Source: Ypsolopha sequella
Taxonomy: Eukaryota > Arthropoda > Insecta > Lepidoptera > Ypsolophidae
Reading direction: 5' to 3'
Assembly (NCBI GenBank): GCA_934047225.1
Contig: OW203992.1
Location: forward strand, 20,759,501-20,823,500
Length of the DNA: 64,000 nucleotides
This document shows positions 43,798 through 53,949 of this stretch, piece after piece. The position numbers and the translations under genes are program-made. The notes under the pieces were generated by a model, which did no database searches, was not told where the DNA came from, and saw only the letters and a list, made by a program, of their open reading frames with translations. Position 1 is the stretch's first letter. The number at the start of each line of letters is the position of its first letter.

Positions 43798-44482
43798 GAA
43801 TATTTTCCAGCTGAGACCATCGTGTCAGTTTCTGATCTTGGGGTAGGACCCAACTTAGGTCATTCGGAGAGAGTTCATTTTCACCCACAAATACCTTAAT
43901 TTTTAAAGTATCATCCACAAGAACACTACACATTACACACAGCCTGTCATCCTCACTATTTGCACAATCTAACACATATAAACGCATGTGATCTGATGAT
44001 CGGTCAAACTTCCACTTTTGTGACATAACGGAATTAATTTTCAGTACAAGATCGTCATAGTTTTTGATCATATCACTGTTCAGAAAAGCGTTGGTAGCAT
44101 CCTCTTGCCTTTGTTGTTCCTTACGGTGCCGGTCTTCAGGGTTGGTTCTTGATTTTGGTGCAGATATGGAAAGATAACTCGGTAAGTTTGGAAATACGCA
44201 TGGTGTTGCACCCTCCATTAACTTAGGCCTCTTCAACATCTGCTGTAAGACATTTCCATCTTTATCAACCACTCGCTCGGTCCTAATAATGTCGGTGGGC
44301 ACAAAATGTTTTGCACAAACTACGGCACTGGAACTAGGCGTCCAATCCTTTCGTGGAATAGCTCTTAACCAAGACTGACGAATACTTTCATCATTTGGAA
44401 ACGAAAAGGTGGATACCAGTCCTTCTTTTTTCTGACTGTTGTAGTTAATTGCGCACCCTGGAACGCAACAACGCCGCGGCAT
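43772..44482 (-). pseudogene. P-type transposase N-terminal part with THAP domain
   Basis: 236 codons from an ATG directly after an acceptor-like TATATTTCAG, so an untranslated first exon is likely (donor TCTGTAAG near 44,630). The THAP zinc finger has C5-x4-C10 (CCVPGC), W38, C56-x2-H59 (AVVCAKHF) and the closing proline motif ATPCVFP (about 90-97). This DNA-binding domain recognises element ends in P-type transposition (family knowledge). The linker (about 100-236) leads to the catalytic core in another frame; the present frame ends HFNERR-stop. Confidence 0.88.
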
Positions 44483-44747
44483 CTGAAATATAACCTCAAA
44501 TTAGTACCCAAGGAAATAATACTGTAAATTACACAAATAAACAAACGTTAACTATATTTCCACTTACTTTTACGTGTATTTGTAGATATGCAATCGCAAT
44601 ACTGTTTAAACTTCGAGAATTTCACTAAACAAAACTTACAGAACGAGTGAAGACATAAATTGACGTTTTATTTGTTTATGAAAGTGGGAGCGAAGAGCGG
44701 AGAATGTTAGTGCCGGCCGGACCAGATACTATGTTGCCATACTTCTC

Positions 44748-44775
44748 TGTTCATGGCTTGTAAATGGAGACGGCT
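44748..44775 (-). repeat. P-type element terminal inverted repeat, right
   Basis: Mirror of 41531-41558 with no mismatch. It adjoins the promoter region of the transposase gene (minus strand) and, on the other side, the leader of the Harbinger Myb gene. Confidence 0.9.
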
Positions 44776-44899
44776 ATGGTCTGAGTCATGGTATTTCGGT
44801 TATGATTTGACTGATGTTTTGCTGTGCTTTGCTTCCCTACAGCGAAAACTCGAGAAAGTGTGTATTTTGTGATTAATTTTAAACGAATTATTGGACAAC

Positions 44900-46199
44900 A
44901 TGGAGGGTAAAAAACGCCAGCGAGCACCGAATTTCACTTCTGACGAAAGTTTGCTTCTGTTAAACCTTGTTGAGAATTATAAATACATAATTGAAAACAA
45001 AAAGACTGATGGAGTAACAGTAGCAGAAAAACAGAAGGTCTGGAAAATTTTGGCTGACGAGTACAATGCCAATACCACATATGTGGCAAGAACGCCAGAA
45101 AATTTATTAGCTGGCTATAAAAACTTGAAGTCCAAGACAAAGAAACTGCACTCAAGCGAAAAAATGCTGATCTCAAGTAAGTTCTTTAATTTGGTCACAC
45201 TATGGCGCTGTAAACGTAGCCTCCCAAAATAGTAACCTGACTCTGGTGTTTTATGTTTCTAGATAATGAGACCAAAGTGCTGAGAGAGACTGTTGTTCAG
45301 TCGGTAGCGGAGAATGGAGAGGACTGGGAAATGGTCTCAGCCGACTTGAACATGCCCGCTGTGGAGTGCCAGTCTATGTTTTCCGGCATAGCAAAAGAGG
45401 CAAAAAAATCAGAGGCACAATATAAAAAGAAAATCAGTGGCACTGGTATGTAGCAATATCTGGTTGGTGTGTCGATAAGGGGCGTTTGGCCTGTACCTAT
45501 TATGTCATTGTTTAACACAATGAGTATTATACAATATTAATGAATGACTATGTTTTTTTTGTTTGCAGGTGGAGGGCCACCTCCATCTCCTGATTATGAC
45601 CCACTTCTGGATAAAGTGAAGAGCTTGATTGGGCCTTCCTTAGAGGGTATGTTCACTGTTTATGACAGTGATGCTGAATTCATGAAGCAACAGCAAGAAA
45701 TGTTACCTTGCACCAAGCGGATAGATCCAATTGATGCGTGGTGTAATAAAGATGTCCCAATTACTCCCAGTCCAAAACCGCGCAAAAGGCTAAGCATTAT
45801 TAAAAAAAGACTTGATTCTGCATTGGAACCCTCGGATACAGGTTGGTTTTATTAAGAATTTTAGTTCCTTTGATCTTAGTTATGTTTTAAAATACCTTCA
45901 AAATATTGCACACCTTATTTACTTTACATTAACTTGCCCAATTTTTTCATTTTTTAGCTACTTTTCCTGATGATGCAGGAACAAATAACATGAAAACTGC
46001 AAATAGGCCAAAGAAAAAAAATGTGACCGATTCATTTTTAAAGTTGTCTGAGGCAAAAATGGAATTGGTGGAACTACAATTGCAATGCACAAGAGAACAA
46101 CTCTCTCACCAAAGACAAATTCATGAAATGGAAGTGAAATTTTTAAAAGAAAAGTGGGAGTTAGAATTAAGTTTATTAAGAAACAAACAAACCAATTAA
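44900..46199 (+). CDS. Harbinger Myb/SANT-like accessory protein, four exons
   Basis: Exons 44900-45176, 45263-45445, 45569-45841 and 45958-46199 join through GT-AG introns, all phase 1, into 324 codons ending in TAA. The ATG at 44900 is preferred because the upstream frame start is a TTG. Residues about 8-80 form a zeste/Myb-like DNA-binding domain (FTSDESLLLLNLVENYKYII...VWKILADEYN). Exon 2 (AENGEDWEMVSADLNMPAVE) looks like a second SANT-type repeat, and the C-terminus is a coiled coil (KLSEAKMELVELQLQ...). In Harbinger elements such a protein brings the transposase into the nucleus and onto the ends (family knowledge). It appears intact, with AATAAA at 46314. Confidence 0.88.
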
Positions 46200-46313
46200 G
46201 TAGTGGGTGAACATTTCTGTTTTGAATGCGAAACAGTTAGGAACTAAAAGTATAGTGAACTAGTGAAGCGATACTGTTCAGTGTTTTGATTAGTGTATTT
46301 GTGTGACTGTTTA

Positions 46314-46319
46314 AATAAA
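46314..46319 (+). terminator. Polyadenylation signal of the Myb-like gene
   Basis: AATAAA 115 bp after the stop codon, followed by a GT-rich stretch (GTGTCAGTGTTTTTGGTGTG) typical of a downstream cleavage element. Confidence 0.6.
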
Positions 46320-47199
46320 GTGTCAGTGTTTTTGGTGTGAATTGGTGATTAAGTGATAAGAAAGCACGGGTCTCTTAAGATATGACACAATGTAAAATAG
46401 TATAGTGTCTCCACTGAGTTTCTTACCGTTCTTCTCAGTGTGGTAGCTGAACTAAGCTCTATTTAACCTAGTAATTTAATCAGGGAGATTGCTTTATCAA
46501 GGTGTGGGACTATGTCATGGCTATAGATGTTAAGCCGGTTGAAATTGATTTCAAGTATGTGGATTTTAGCAGATATTTTGGATAACAGTTACTTTTATCC
46601 ATTTCTAGCCAACTAGATAGAGAAGTTTCATATTTGACTCCGCAACGCTAGGTTGACAGAACGGTGGGTTGACAGAACTGTGGATAATTCGTTTTTTACA
46701 CTATTTGTGCCAGATGACTTATTTTATTTTTTACACAGATGTAAAAAGTGACACAATCATTTTTTATATATTTAGTGACAAATGCCTTGTTTTTAATGCA
46801 GATACCTATGAAAAGTGACAGATAATATTAATTAAGTAATCAATGACCATTGACATAAATCGTGTCTATGAATCCATAGATACCTACCTGTTTTGTAGTG
46901 GATATTTATGCATAATTAACAGTTACTTTGGATATCTGTCCCCTAACAACCGCTGTTTTGCAACTATAGTCATGACTGCCTTAATTTACTATAAATAAGG
47001 TGTTAGCTTTAATTGGGCAGGGAGGTTTTCTTCTTTTCCTCATTAAGTGATTTTTCCTCCCCTTGTAGGCTAGCTTTTGCCCTCTGTAATTAATGAGGTT
47101 CCAAGTCTGGTTCCATAGAGCCAGTTTGGTGCAAATAATCAAAGAGTTTCTAGTAAATATTGACAATAAATAATCAACAGATTAACTAGGTATTTTTCA
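46320..47199. other. Harbinger internal noncoding region
   Basis: AT-rich space between the two convergent Harbinger genes. It includes a small 17-bp direct duplication (GTTGACAGAACGGTGG / GTTGACAGAACTGTGG at about 46,653-46,684). No gene. Confidence 0.5.
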
Positions 47200-47630
47200 C
47201 AGTAAATTTTGACATAGATAAACAACTCACGAGATCTAAAGCATTTTACTATGCAAACTTTCGCGTTATAACTATCAAATAGTATAACCTTTCACAGTAA
47301 ATAAAAATATTTAAATAACTGACAAACTAAAAGTATTTTAATAAACAAACTTATCGCATTATAAACTATAAAATAACATAAAAAAATTTCATACAAAAAT
47401 AATAACAATTAGGTAACCAACAAGTTGAAGTATTTTCATAAGCAGACTTACTGCACTTTATACTATGAAATACTATGTTTTCACAGTAAAACAAAATAAT
47501 AAGAAATAACCAACGAGTTGAAGTATTTTCATAAGCAGACTTACTGCACTTTATACTATGTTTTCACAGTAAAACAAAATAATAAGAAACAATTCACGAG
47601 ATTCAAAGCATTTCAATAAATTTTTTGCTT
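47200..47630 (+). repeat. Degenerate tandem repeat, ~95-105-bp unit, about four copies
   Basis: The phrase AAGTATTTTCATAAGCAGAC, then TTACTGCACTTTATACTATG, then TTTTCACAGTAAAACAAAATA, recurs with deletions. The last two units are nearly identical and the earlier ones are diverged. It lies between the two Harbinger genes and might be part of the element or a later expansion. Confidence 0.75.
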
Positions 47631-47699
47631 TAAACAATATATTTATGTTTTTTTTCACTACCTTTTCCCTTTCAATTATGTACCTACTTAGTAACAACA

Positions 47700-48149
47700 T
47701 TATGACTTTTAATTCACAACAACCTATATATATGGCATAGGGCCCCTGCTGGGGGCATATGTCATTGGGTTTAGGAGGTCAGTAAAATGCAGAGTTAACG
47801 ATTCAAATAATATTAAATTTATTAATCGTTTTCTAACAGGACAGGTGTGTGTTCTATACAAGAACATTCCAGGATTGATACGACGATAATTAACTGAAAT
47901 GCTGAAGCAAACTTTGTACCCTTCTAACTTTCATTAGGTACTTAACTGGCGTGATTTAATAAATCAAATTTTCTTTAAAATCAAAAATAATTATTTACAA
48001 TAAAAATATCACACACCTTCCTTTGTCTGGGGTACATTTATTATGGTCCAACATTTGTTGCACAAGGATTAGGGAAACCCAGAAAAACCTAATCAGACCA
48101 AATCATCTAAGGTAATAAATTTATCTTATATCAAATTTATATTTTCATT
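47700..48149 (-). repeat. Possible LTR or 3' remnant of the second Copia element
   Basis: Noncoding sequence directly downstream (minus strand) of the Copia relic. It includes a small GGGCCCCTGCTGGGGGC hairpin at about 47,741. By position it should hold the 3' LTR, but no second LTR copy is available in the window to define it. Confidence 0.3.
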
Positions 48150-48450
48150 CTTATTTACAAACAAAACTACATTAATCCTAGTTTTTCTCTCATCTCAGAA
48201 AAACATACGGTCAGTAATGATTTTGTAATAATATCAGCCAGCTGGTTACCTGTGGAAACATAAATAATTTTAATCACATCTTTCTCAACCTGTTCTCTAG
48301 AAAAATAGTAGTACTTTTAATAGCCACTTCATCACTCTACCCCAGTCAGAATCCACAAAACCAGTCTGGGTATAAGTCAATTGAATTCCAACATATGTAG
48401 TCTGAAAACTGCCCCAACCCAGAATTTCTGATGCCAACGCTGCTGACAAA
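48150..48450 (-). pseudogene. Copia RNase H relic
   Basis: On the minus strand one frame reads LTYTQTGFVDSDWG (RNase H first catalytic region). Then, after an internal deletion and frame change, another frame reads FSREQVEKDVIKIIYVSTGN, continuing QLADIITKSLL and ending MREKLGLM-stop. The latter is the conserved C-terminus of Copia pol. It belongs to a different Copia lineage from the 25-kb element, whose end reads NMDADLLTKAVAG. It sits between the two Harbinger genes, just past the transposase stop codon. Confidence 0.75.
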
Positions 48451-48451
48451 A

Positions 48452-49617
48452 TTACAACCTTGCAAAGTAGTTATTTATTAGCAAAGTTCTTGCATTGTTT
48501 CCAGATTGTGAGCCACGAGGAGATTGGTCTAGGGGGTCAATGTCTTGTTGAGAGAGGGGTGTATCACCGTCCTCTGGAGGCATGCAATCATTCTGCATAA
48601 TAGCAATGTTGTGTAATACTGCTGTCGCCACAATAATTCCGGGCACCCTTTGTAATTTTACATTTATCCCTTTGGATAAAATAGGGAACCGTCTTTTCCA
48701 CACCCCAAAAGCTCTTTCTATAACATTTCTTGTCTTAATTTGAGCTTCTTGATATAATGTTTCCGCTCTTGTGTTAACATTGTTTTCAGAAAGTGGTGTC
48801 ATCATATAGCTTGTTTGTGCATAGCCACTATCCCCTAAAAGCCATTTGTTACTGTAGATGCCCTGCAGGAAGTTCCTTTTTTGAGCACAGTTATCCCATA
48901 TGTTTGCATCATGAGCACTCCCGTGCCATCGGGCAACTATATCCTGAAATAAAAGGTTGGCAGAGCAAATAGCTTGTGTATTAATAGAGAAGAATGTTTT
49001 TCTATTCCTATAAATCTCTGCATTGTCACCACCAGGTGATATAATTTTTATGTGAGTGCAATCTATTGCCCCTATTACTCGAGGAAACCTTGCTATATTA
49101 TAAAATCCAGAAACAACTTTATTCTGGTCAATTGCTGTTGTTGGCATTTGTATATAGTCTGGACGTAGAGAAGCAATCGCATGAGTGATGCGGTGGATAA
49201 TGCGACATGCAGTCGATTCATGTACTCCTATCACATCACCGCAGGTCGTCAACTGGCTCCCAGTGGCATAGTACCTAAGGGCACATAATAATTGATTCAT
49301 TGGAGTTACAGCACGATTCCTGAAATAAAATATCTTCATTTATTAGTGGTCCAACCCTTAAAATATCTACATAGGTACCTAGAAACAAAGTATTAGCTAT
49401 GGTATTAAGTAGTGACTAACCTGTCTGTCTCAAATTTGAGCTGGTGTTCTATTTTGTACAACAACATCGTTGTGGTGTCCTTAGTAAGACGAAACCTTTT
49501 AATAAATTCGTCATCTCTATAAGTACTAAACAAATCTGTCCTTTCTGTAACTCTTCTTGAGAAATGCGGAGTATTCAAATATTCAACAATTTCTTCATCA
49601 TCGTCGGAGAAATACAT
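48452..49617 (-). CDS. PIF/Harbinger DDE transposase, two exons
   Basis: Exon 1 is 49421-49617 (65 codons plus 2 bases) and exon 2 is 48452-49319, joined at ETD-R-NRAVTP through a GT-AG intron of 101 bp, giving 354 residues. A helix-turn-helix lies in TTCGDVIGVHESTACRII (about 90-107). The DDE_4-type nuclease core has D152 (GAIDCTHIKI), D229 (WLLGDSGYAQ) and E267 (RNVIERAFGVWKRRF), as in HARBI1. It catalyses excision and integration with 3-bp duplication (family knowledge). There are no stops or frameshifts and it is convergent with the Myb-like gene, so the element may still be coding-competent. RNA support is unknown. Confidence 0.92.
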
Positions 49618-49955
49618 GTTTCAATTTGCAAACCAACCAAAGAAATAAAAACTAACCTAAAAGAGAGTTAAATCGAGATTTAAGTTCCTTAAATCGCCAT
49701 TTTGCCGGTTTAGTTTTGACGTTTCACTAAATCGAGATTTAGCACTAAATCGATGTGGTGCAAGACGTTAAACTCGGTTTAAGCTTAAATCGGGTTTAAA
49801 TCGTACTAAATCTAGTTTTAAGAGATTGGTGCAAGCCGCCCGTAGTGTTGAAATATATTTGACTAAACTGAGATTAAGTTGACCATTTAAACTCGGTCTT
49901 AGCTAAAGTAAGTTTTATTAACCTCGGTTTTCAAAGCGATCGGTGAAATCGGCCC

Positions 49956-50391
49956 TAGAGTATTATACAGATACAATTATCCGGACGTTTTTGCAAAAAT
50001 CCTATGATTTTCGCGTTGATCTGTTTTTTTCTGAATATCCTGCAATTTACATAGTATTATTCTTACTGTAAACTCTGACATTTGTATTAAACAATTATAA
50101 CACTGATGAGTACAATATCTTATTTAATAACTTATACATTCAAATATTATAACATATTTAATAATGAAATTATTATTCATTATTATATAATAAGCAGAGT
50201 ATTTGCCTACATTACAATTTGAATGGTGAAGAAAAACACCAAGAGTCCATGAGGTAAACCCATGCCCTTAAAAATCTTTATATTTGTGCCCTAAATACGG
50301 TGATAAGGCTATTGCCCTACCAAGTTGGGACGTAAAAAACTTTACAGTATTATTAGGGCTTTGACAATATATGTGTTTTCATTATATAAAT
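49956..50391. other. Non-coding stretch with a degenerate SINE body
   Basis: The segment at about 50,225-50,345 (TACGGTGATAAGGCTATTGCCC...CAAGTTGGGACGT) resembles the SINE body at 61,086 (TACGGCGATAGGGCTCAGCAACCATCACGTTGGGCG). No gene. Confidence 0.45.
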
Positions 50392-50661
50392 ATACAACGT
50401 GCAAAAGAATGGTTAGCTTATTCAGAACATAGAGCCGAGAATTTTGCCACAACAGAACAACTTTTACTATGAAACCAAACCTGATATCTCGAAAAAAAAA
50501 AAAAAAACTGCCATTTTGGCAAACCGGCATTCCATTTTTCTATGAACAGTTAATAGTTTTTTCGTGATTTCAGGGTTGGCTCTATAGTAAAAGTTGTTCT
50601 ATACCATTGACTGAATACGTTCTTTAAATATGAACACACTTTTCTGATACACGTTGTAAGT
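50392..50661. repeat. Foldback MITE family M2, copy 2
   Basis: TATACAACGTGCAAAAGAATG at the left and ...ACACGTTGTAAGTATA at the right. The inner mirrored blocks AACAACTTTTACTATGAAACC and ATAGTAAAAGTTGTTC match copies at 14,012 and 60,688. Confidence 0.8.
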
Positions 50662-51445
50662 ATAATGGATATTATGACTGTAAAAGGTGATTGATGAGAT
50701 AGGACACGAAGACAAAAATATGATCTATCAATAATTTAGATCTATTGTAGATTTGGTTCGTAATTTCCAACACAGGGGTGTTAATACCTATACATATTAC
50801 AAATAATTAATATAAAAAAAAACACTAACTGCCGTTACAAACCGCGAACTAAATAGAACAAAACAAGTTGTATTAGTTAGGACGTACAAGATATTGGAGA
50901 AATACATGCTAAGTCAAAGTTTGCTCTTACATCAAAAACCGTGCCGATGACATTTTTGTTATTGCAGTCTGGGGACTACTCAAAATATGTACACCTACTT
51001 AATATGTTCTGTGGTACAGTGGAGACCACATCAAGCTATACACTTGCAGTACGAAATTAGCCCCTACAGAGAAGAATATAAGATAGGTACAAAGTCCAAT
51101 GTGTCTTACTTTATGCGGTCTCCACTGTACTCTAAACCAAACTGTCCCTCAAGTAAAAATTTATACCAACAAAAAATACATTACAAAACGTGTGTCGCAC
51201 AAAATACTATATCGACTTTTGTATTTTCCATTTTATGTGTATAAAAAAATGGATTTTTGATTCTAGCTTTCTTATTCTTATTACGGCTGTAAAAGGAAAT
51301 AGGAATTATGAACTCATGAATCTGTAAGAAAATTTCAGCAATTTCATTGATAAGCAATTAGGCATCTAATATATGGTTTTTAACAAACACATGTTCCGCG
51401 GTATGTTGTACAGTTAGTGACGACTCTTTGCCACAATGACGTGCT
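50662..51445. other. Non-coding stretch, no gene recognised
   Basis: An 85-codon plus-strand frame (50987-51244) lacks any recognisable domain. No repeat was identified apart from short direct phrases around GGAGACCACATC. Confidence 0.35.
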
Positions 51446-51620
51446 CAGAAAATTAAACCACATGCTTTACTGTTAGTACGAAAATTAAACCACATGCTTT
51501 ACTGGTTATACGAAAATTAAACCACATGCTTTACTGTTAGTACGAAAATTAAACCACATGCTTTACTGTTTGTACGAAAATTAAACCACATGCTTTACTG
51601 GTTGTACGAAAATAAAATCA
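51446..51620 (+). repeat. Minisatellite, 32-bp unit, five copies plus partial
   Basis: AAAATTAAACCACATGCTTT followed by ACTGTTAGTACG repeats with an exact 32-bp period (AATT at 51451, 51483, 51515, 51547, 51579). The last part-unit is near 51,611. Variation is limited to the GTTAGT/GGTTAT/GTTTGT segment, so the array is young or homogenised. A single inverted relative of the unit (AGCATGTGGTTTAGTT) lies at 51,711-51,726. Confidence 0.92.
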
Positions 51621-51726
51621 TAGAAAATGACGAGTAGGTATTATAAGTATTTTCTTTTTTTGCGTTGTTTCAAAAGGTTTTCTGTTCAAGTGGTTCAGTA
51701 TAATCAGTAGAGCATGTGGTTTAGTT

Positions 51727-52575
51727 ATCTAATTATTAATTATTATTATTGTCGTTAATACAACGTGCACAAGTCTTGAACACATCAGCTAATAAAAGTG
51801 TTTTTCTTGGTTTTTCGCAAATTATAAGTTAATTATAAGATTGATGGATGTGGAAGAGGCGAAAGAGGTGTGTCAGGATCGTAGCAGATGGAAATCTGTA
51901 GTCTCTGCCTACCCCTCTGGAAGACAGGCGTGAGTATATGTATGTATGTACATATAAGTTACGCAAATTAAGCATTAAAAGAATTTAAAAATCCAAGATG
52001 ATCAGTAAGAAATCAGCCAAGCCGAGATTTTTCTATCCCGAACCAATTTACGGAAATAACAATCTGTCCGACGGCAGGGATCCTTATCAGCGCAGACGGA
52101 ATCGCAAGCAACGACTAGTCAATTTATAAAACTTAATCTCGATTTACGCTCGTTCCTTGGCCCTAAAAAATGATGGATAACGTTTGGAAACAGACCGCGC
52201 TATCTGCACATTGCGCATGTCACGTTTGTGACCTGATAACTGAACTGTACCGGTACAATCCGAAAAGAATGAAGGAAAATGATAGACGAAGACACAGAGC
52301 AGCAGCAGTTGGTTATAAATATAATTTGTTGCATATAAGCTATTTAGCCTAAACGGCTTATCAAATTATTATCAAAGGGTTGAGGTACTCAGAATATTAA
52401 TAGTAATAATTACATTTACTTGAAACATGAGATTTTTCTGACATAAGTACCTATACTAATAGTCCAAGACTATTAGACAAATGGGCTAACCAATAATCGC
52501 CACTGTCAAAAGGCAATAAAGCCGTTTGTCTAATTTACTTGGAAATGTACTACCTATTTATAATATTGTACTTTT
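51727..52575. other. Non-coding stretch, no gene recognised
   Basis: Contains a phrase GGATGTGGAAGAGGCGAAAGAGG...CTACCCCTCTGGAAGACAGGCGTGA (about 51,845-51,932). I associate it with tails of lepidopteran LINE-like repeats, but there is no frame to confirm this. Confidence 0.3.
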
Positions 52576-52851
52576 AATTTATAGTAAAGCATTTCGTACT
52601 TTTTTTTCTTTTTGTATTTTTTTTGTGTTTTTCAGTAGATTTTGTGGTCCTCTTATAACACCTGCGCTGCACTCGTACACGATGACGCGCGACTTCGTTT
52701 GTCACGCCTATTATTGCGCACGCAGAACCAAAATGTAAGTGATTGTGAGCGATAAAACGCGTGGCAAATGAAGTCGCACGTCATCGTGCTACGGGGGCGC
52801 AGGTGTTATAAGAGGACCAAAGAAAATACGTCATTTGCTTTACTATAAATT
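52576..52851. repeat. Foldback MITE, about 276 bp
   Basis: AATTTATAGTAAAGCA at the left end and TGCTTTACTATAAATT at the right. Inner mirrored blocks are GGTCCTCTTATAACACCTGCG and ACGATGACGCGCGACTTC. Non-coding. Confidence 0.85.
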
Positions 52852-52904
52852 ATAAATATATGCCGTCGTCATTTTGTAGAATCTGTCGAATTGTAAAGTA
52901 TGAA

Positions 52905-53036
52905 ATCGAAAATCATTGACCAAAAAGTCAAAAGTAGGTGTGACAACGAGCGGATTGAGGAGAAATTGTGTTAGGTTTACATGTAAATACATTTTTGGGA
53001 GCCAAGCGAAGTGGAGCGGAGCGAGGCGATCCTCAG
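52905..53036 (+). repeat. Short interspersed repeat R3, copy 2
   Basis: AGGTGTGACAACGAGCGGAT, TTTACATGTAAATACATTTT and GAGCGAGGCGAT follow the same order as at 40,735. This copy is not interrupted at the point where the Harbinger-like locus sits in copy 1. Confidence 0.65.
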
Positions 53037-53039
53037 TAG

Positions 53040-53806
53040 TTATAACAAAATTACGATATGCCTGGGCAAGTTGTAAAATGCCGAATTCTACGATATGACG
53101 ACGACATATACATAGCGAAGAACTCCTCTCGAACACCCATATCAATATTTTAGTTGAAGATTATGCACAACCTGAATTAGGTTAAGTTAATAACTAGCAA
53201 GTAGTATACTCAGTAGACTCAACTCAGTAAATAAACAAATTTCCTGTAATGAAAGGTAACGACGGAGAATTTAAGAGGAAAGATACGTGAACTCATGCTG
53301 GTAAACAAGGCAAAACCCCCTGTTATTATGGAGATACCTAGTAGTTGTGTAGTCAATTAATCATTTATTATCATTATTTACTGACCTATTCAATATTGTG
53401 CCTTTCCTAATATTGTTTTTATGCTTTGTTATTATTATGTACCACGCTTACGCACGTTGGACACATATGTACCAACCAACGATTTTTTACATTTCCCAAT
53501 AAATTTTGATAAACACTAATCATTTACTTATATTATGATGATCATTGAAGTGAAACTGTCTTTTTATTATTGAATTCTTGGCTTCCGTCAGATATATTAA
53601 AACGGAACTCGTTAGTGTTAGTTATTTTTGTTGATAATACTCTTTGTTTATGAATTTTTATGTCTTCTGTCTTCTTATTGAACATAGTAACTCACAACCG
53701 TAAACTGCGTTTTCTCCTTGTAAATTAGACTTATTATAGAAATCCTAATAGGTTATGGGCCCAGAAAACAAAGATTAAGATCAACATGGTCCCCTCAAAT
53801 CGCAGG
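53040..53806. other. Non-coding stretch, no gene recognised
   Basis: AT-rich, with no frame or structure that I can support. Confidence 0.4.
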
Positions 53807-53915
53807 CGCACGCACACATAGACGCGTACATACGACGATCTCGGTCGAAGTCGGTCGAATGCCAAAACGAAATTCTGCCGAGATCATCATACGTACGCGT
53901 CTATACATGTGTGCG
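53807..53915. repeat. Short palindrome, CpG-rich
   Basis: CGCACACATAGACGCGTACATACG...GATCTCGG pairs with CCGAGATCATCATACGTACG...CTATACATGTGTGCG, leaving a loop of about 40 bp. It may be the core of a small MITE. Confidence 0.75.
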
Positions 53916-53949
53916 TCTGTTTTCGCTCGTTGTATAGAATCGGCCTTCT

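Larger units (their letters stand above)
41531..44775 (-). mobile_element. P-type (THAP9-like) DNA transposon nested in Harbinger
   Basis: A perfect 28-bp inverted repeat bounds the segment (AGCCGTCTCCATTTACAAGC... at 41531-41558; mirror at 44748-44775), and imperfect similarity continues inward (AAGTTTGGCAAC versus AAGTATGGCAAC). Inside, on the minus strand, is a THAP-domain protein followed by P-element transposase sequence. It sits between the Harbinger left end and the Myb gene. An 8-bp target duplication is not evident; the exact ends may lie a few bases outside the perfect block (CAT is next to it on both sides). Confidence 0.88.
41135..49841. mobile_element. PIF/Harbinger DNA transposon, two genes, 8.7 kb with nested insertions
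   Basis: The terminal inverted repeats begin GGGCGGCTTGCACCA and both ends are flanked by GTA (41132-41134, 49842-49844), the 3-bp duplication size of Harbinger elements. A second CTTGCACCA lies 71-75 bp further in at each end (41216-41224; 49756-49764), looking like paired transposase-binding sites. It encodes the canonical pair: a Myb/SANT-like accessory protein (+, 44900-46199) and a DDE transposase (-, 48452-49617), transcribed towards each other. A P-type element and a Copia relic are inserted in its noncoding parts; without the P element it would be about 5.5 kb. Confidence 0.92.
40840..49955. mobile_element. Outer Harbinger-like MITE hosting the nested locus
   Basis: The outermost ends GGGCGGATTTCACCA (40840) and GGTGAAATCGGCCC (ending 49955) are inverted repeats. 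The inward parts, 40,840-41,134 and 49,842-49,955, have no coding capacity. Rejoined they would be a MITE of about 410 bp. The ends are clearly related to those of the inner Harbinger (GGGCGGCTTGCACCA), so the MITE may have been moved by the same kind of transposase. The flanks read TTA at the left and TAG at the right, so a clean 3-bp duplication is not preserved. Confidence 0.72.

Noticed and set aside
41523..44783. Possible 8-bp target duplication around the P-type element
   Set aside because: The bases next to the 28-bp repeats (TCTCATCT at the left, ATGGTCTG at the right) do not match, so no duplication is claimed.
51446..51620. CRISPR-like array
   Set aside because: The units are contiguous with no unique spacers and the context is a eukaryotic genome. 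It is a minisatellite.
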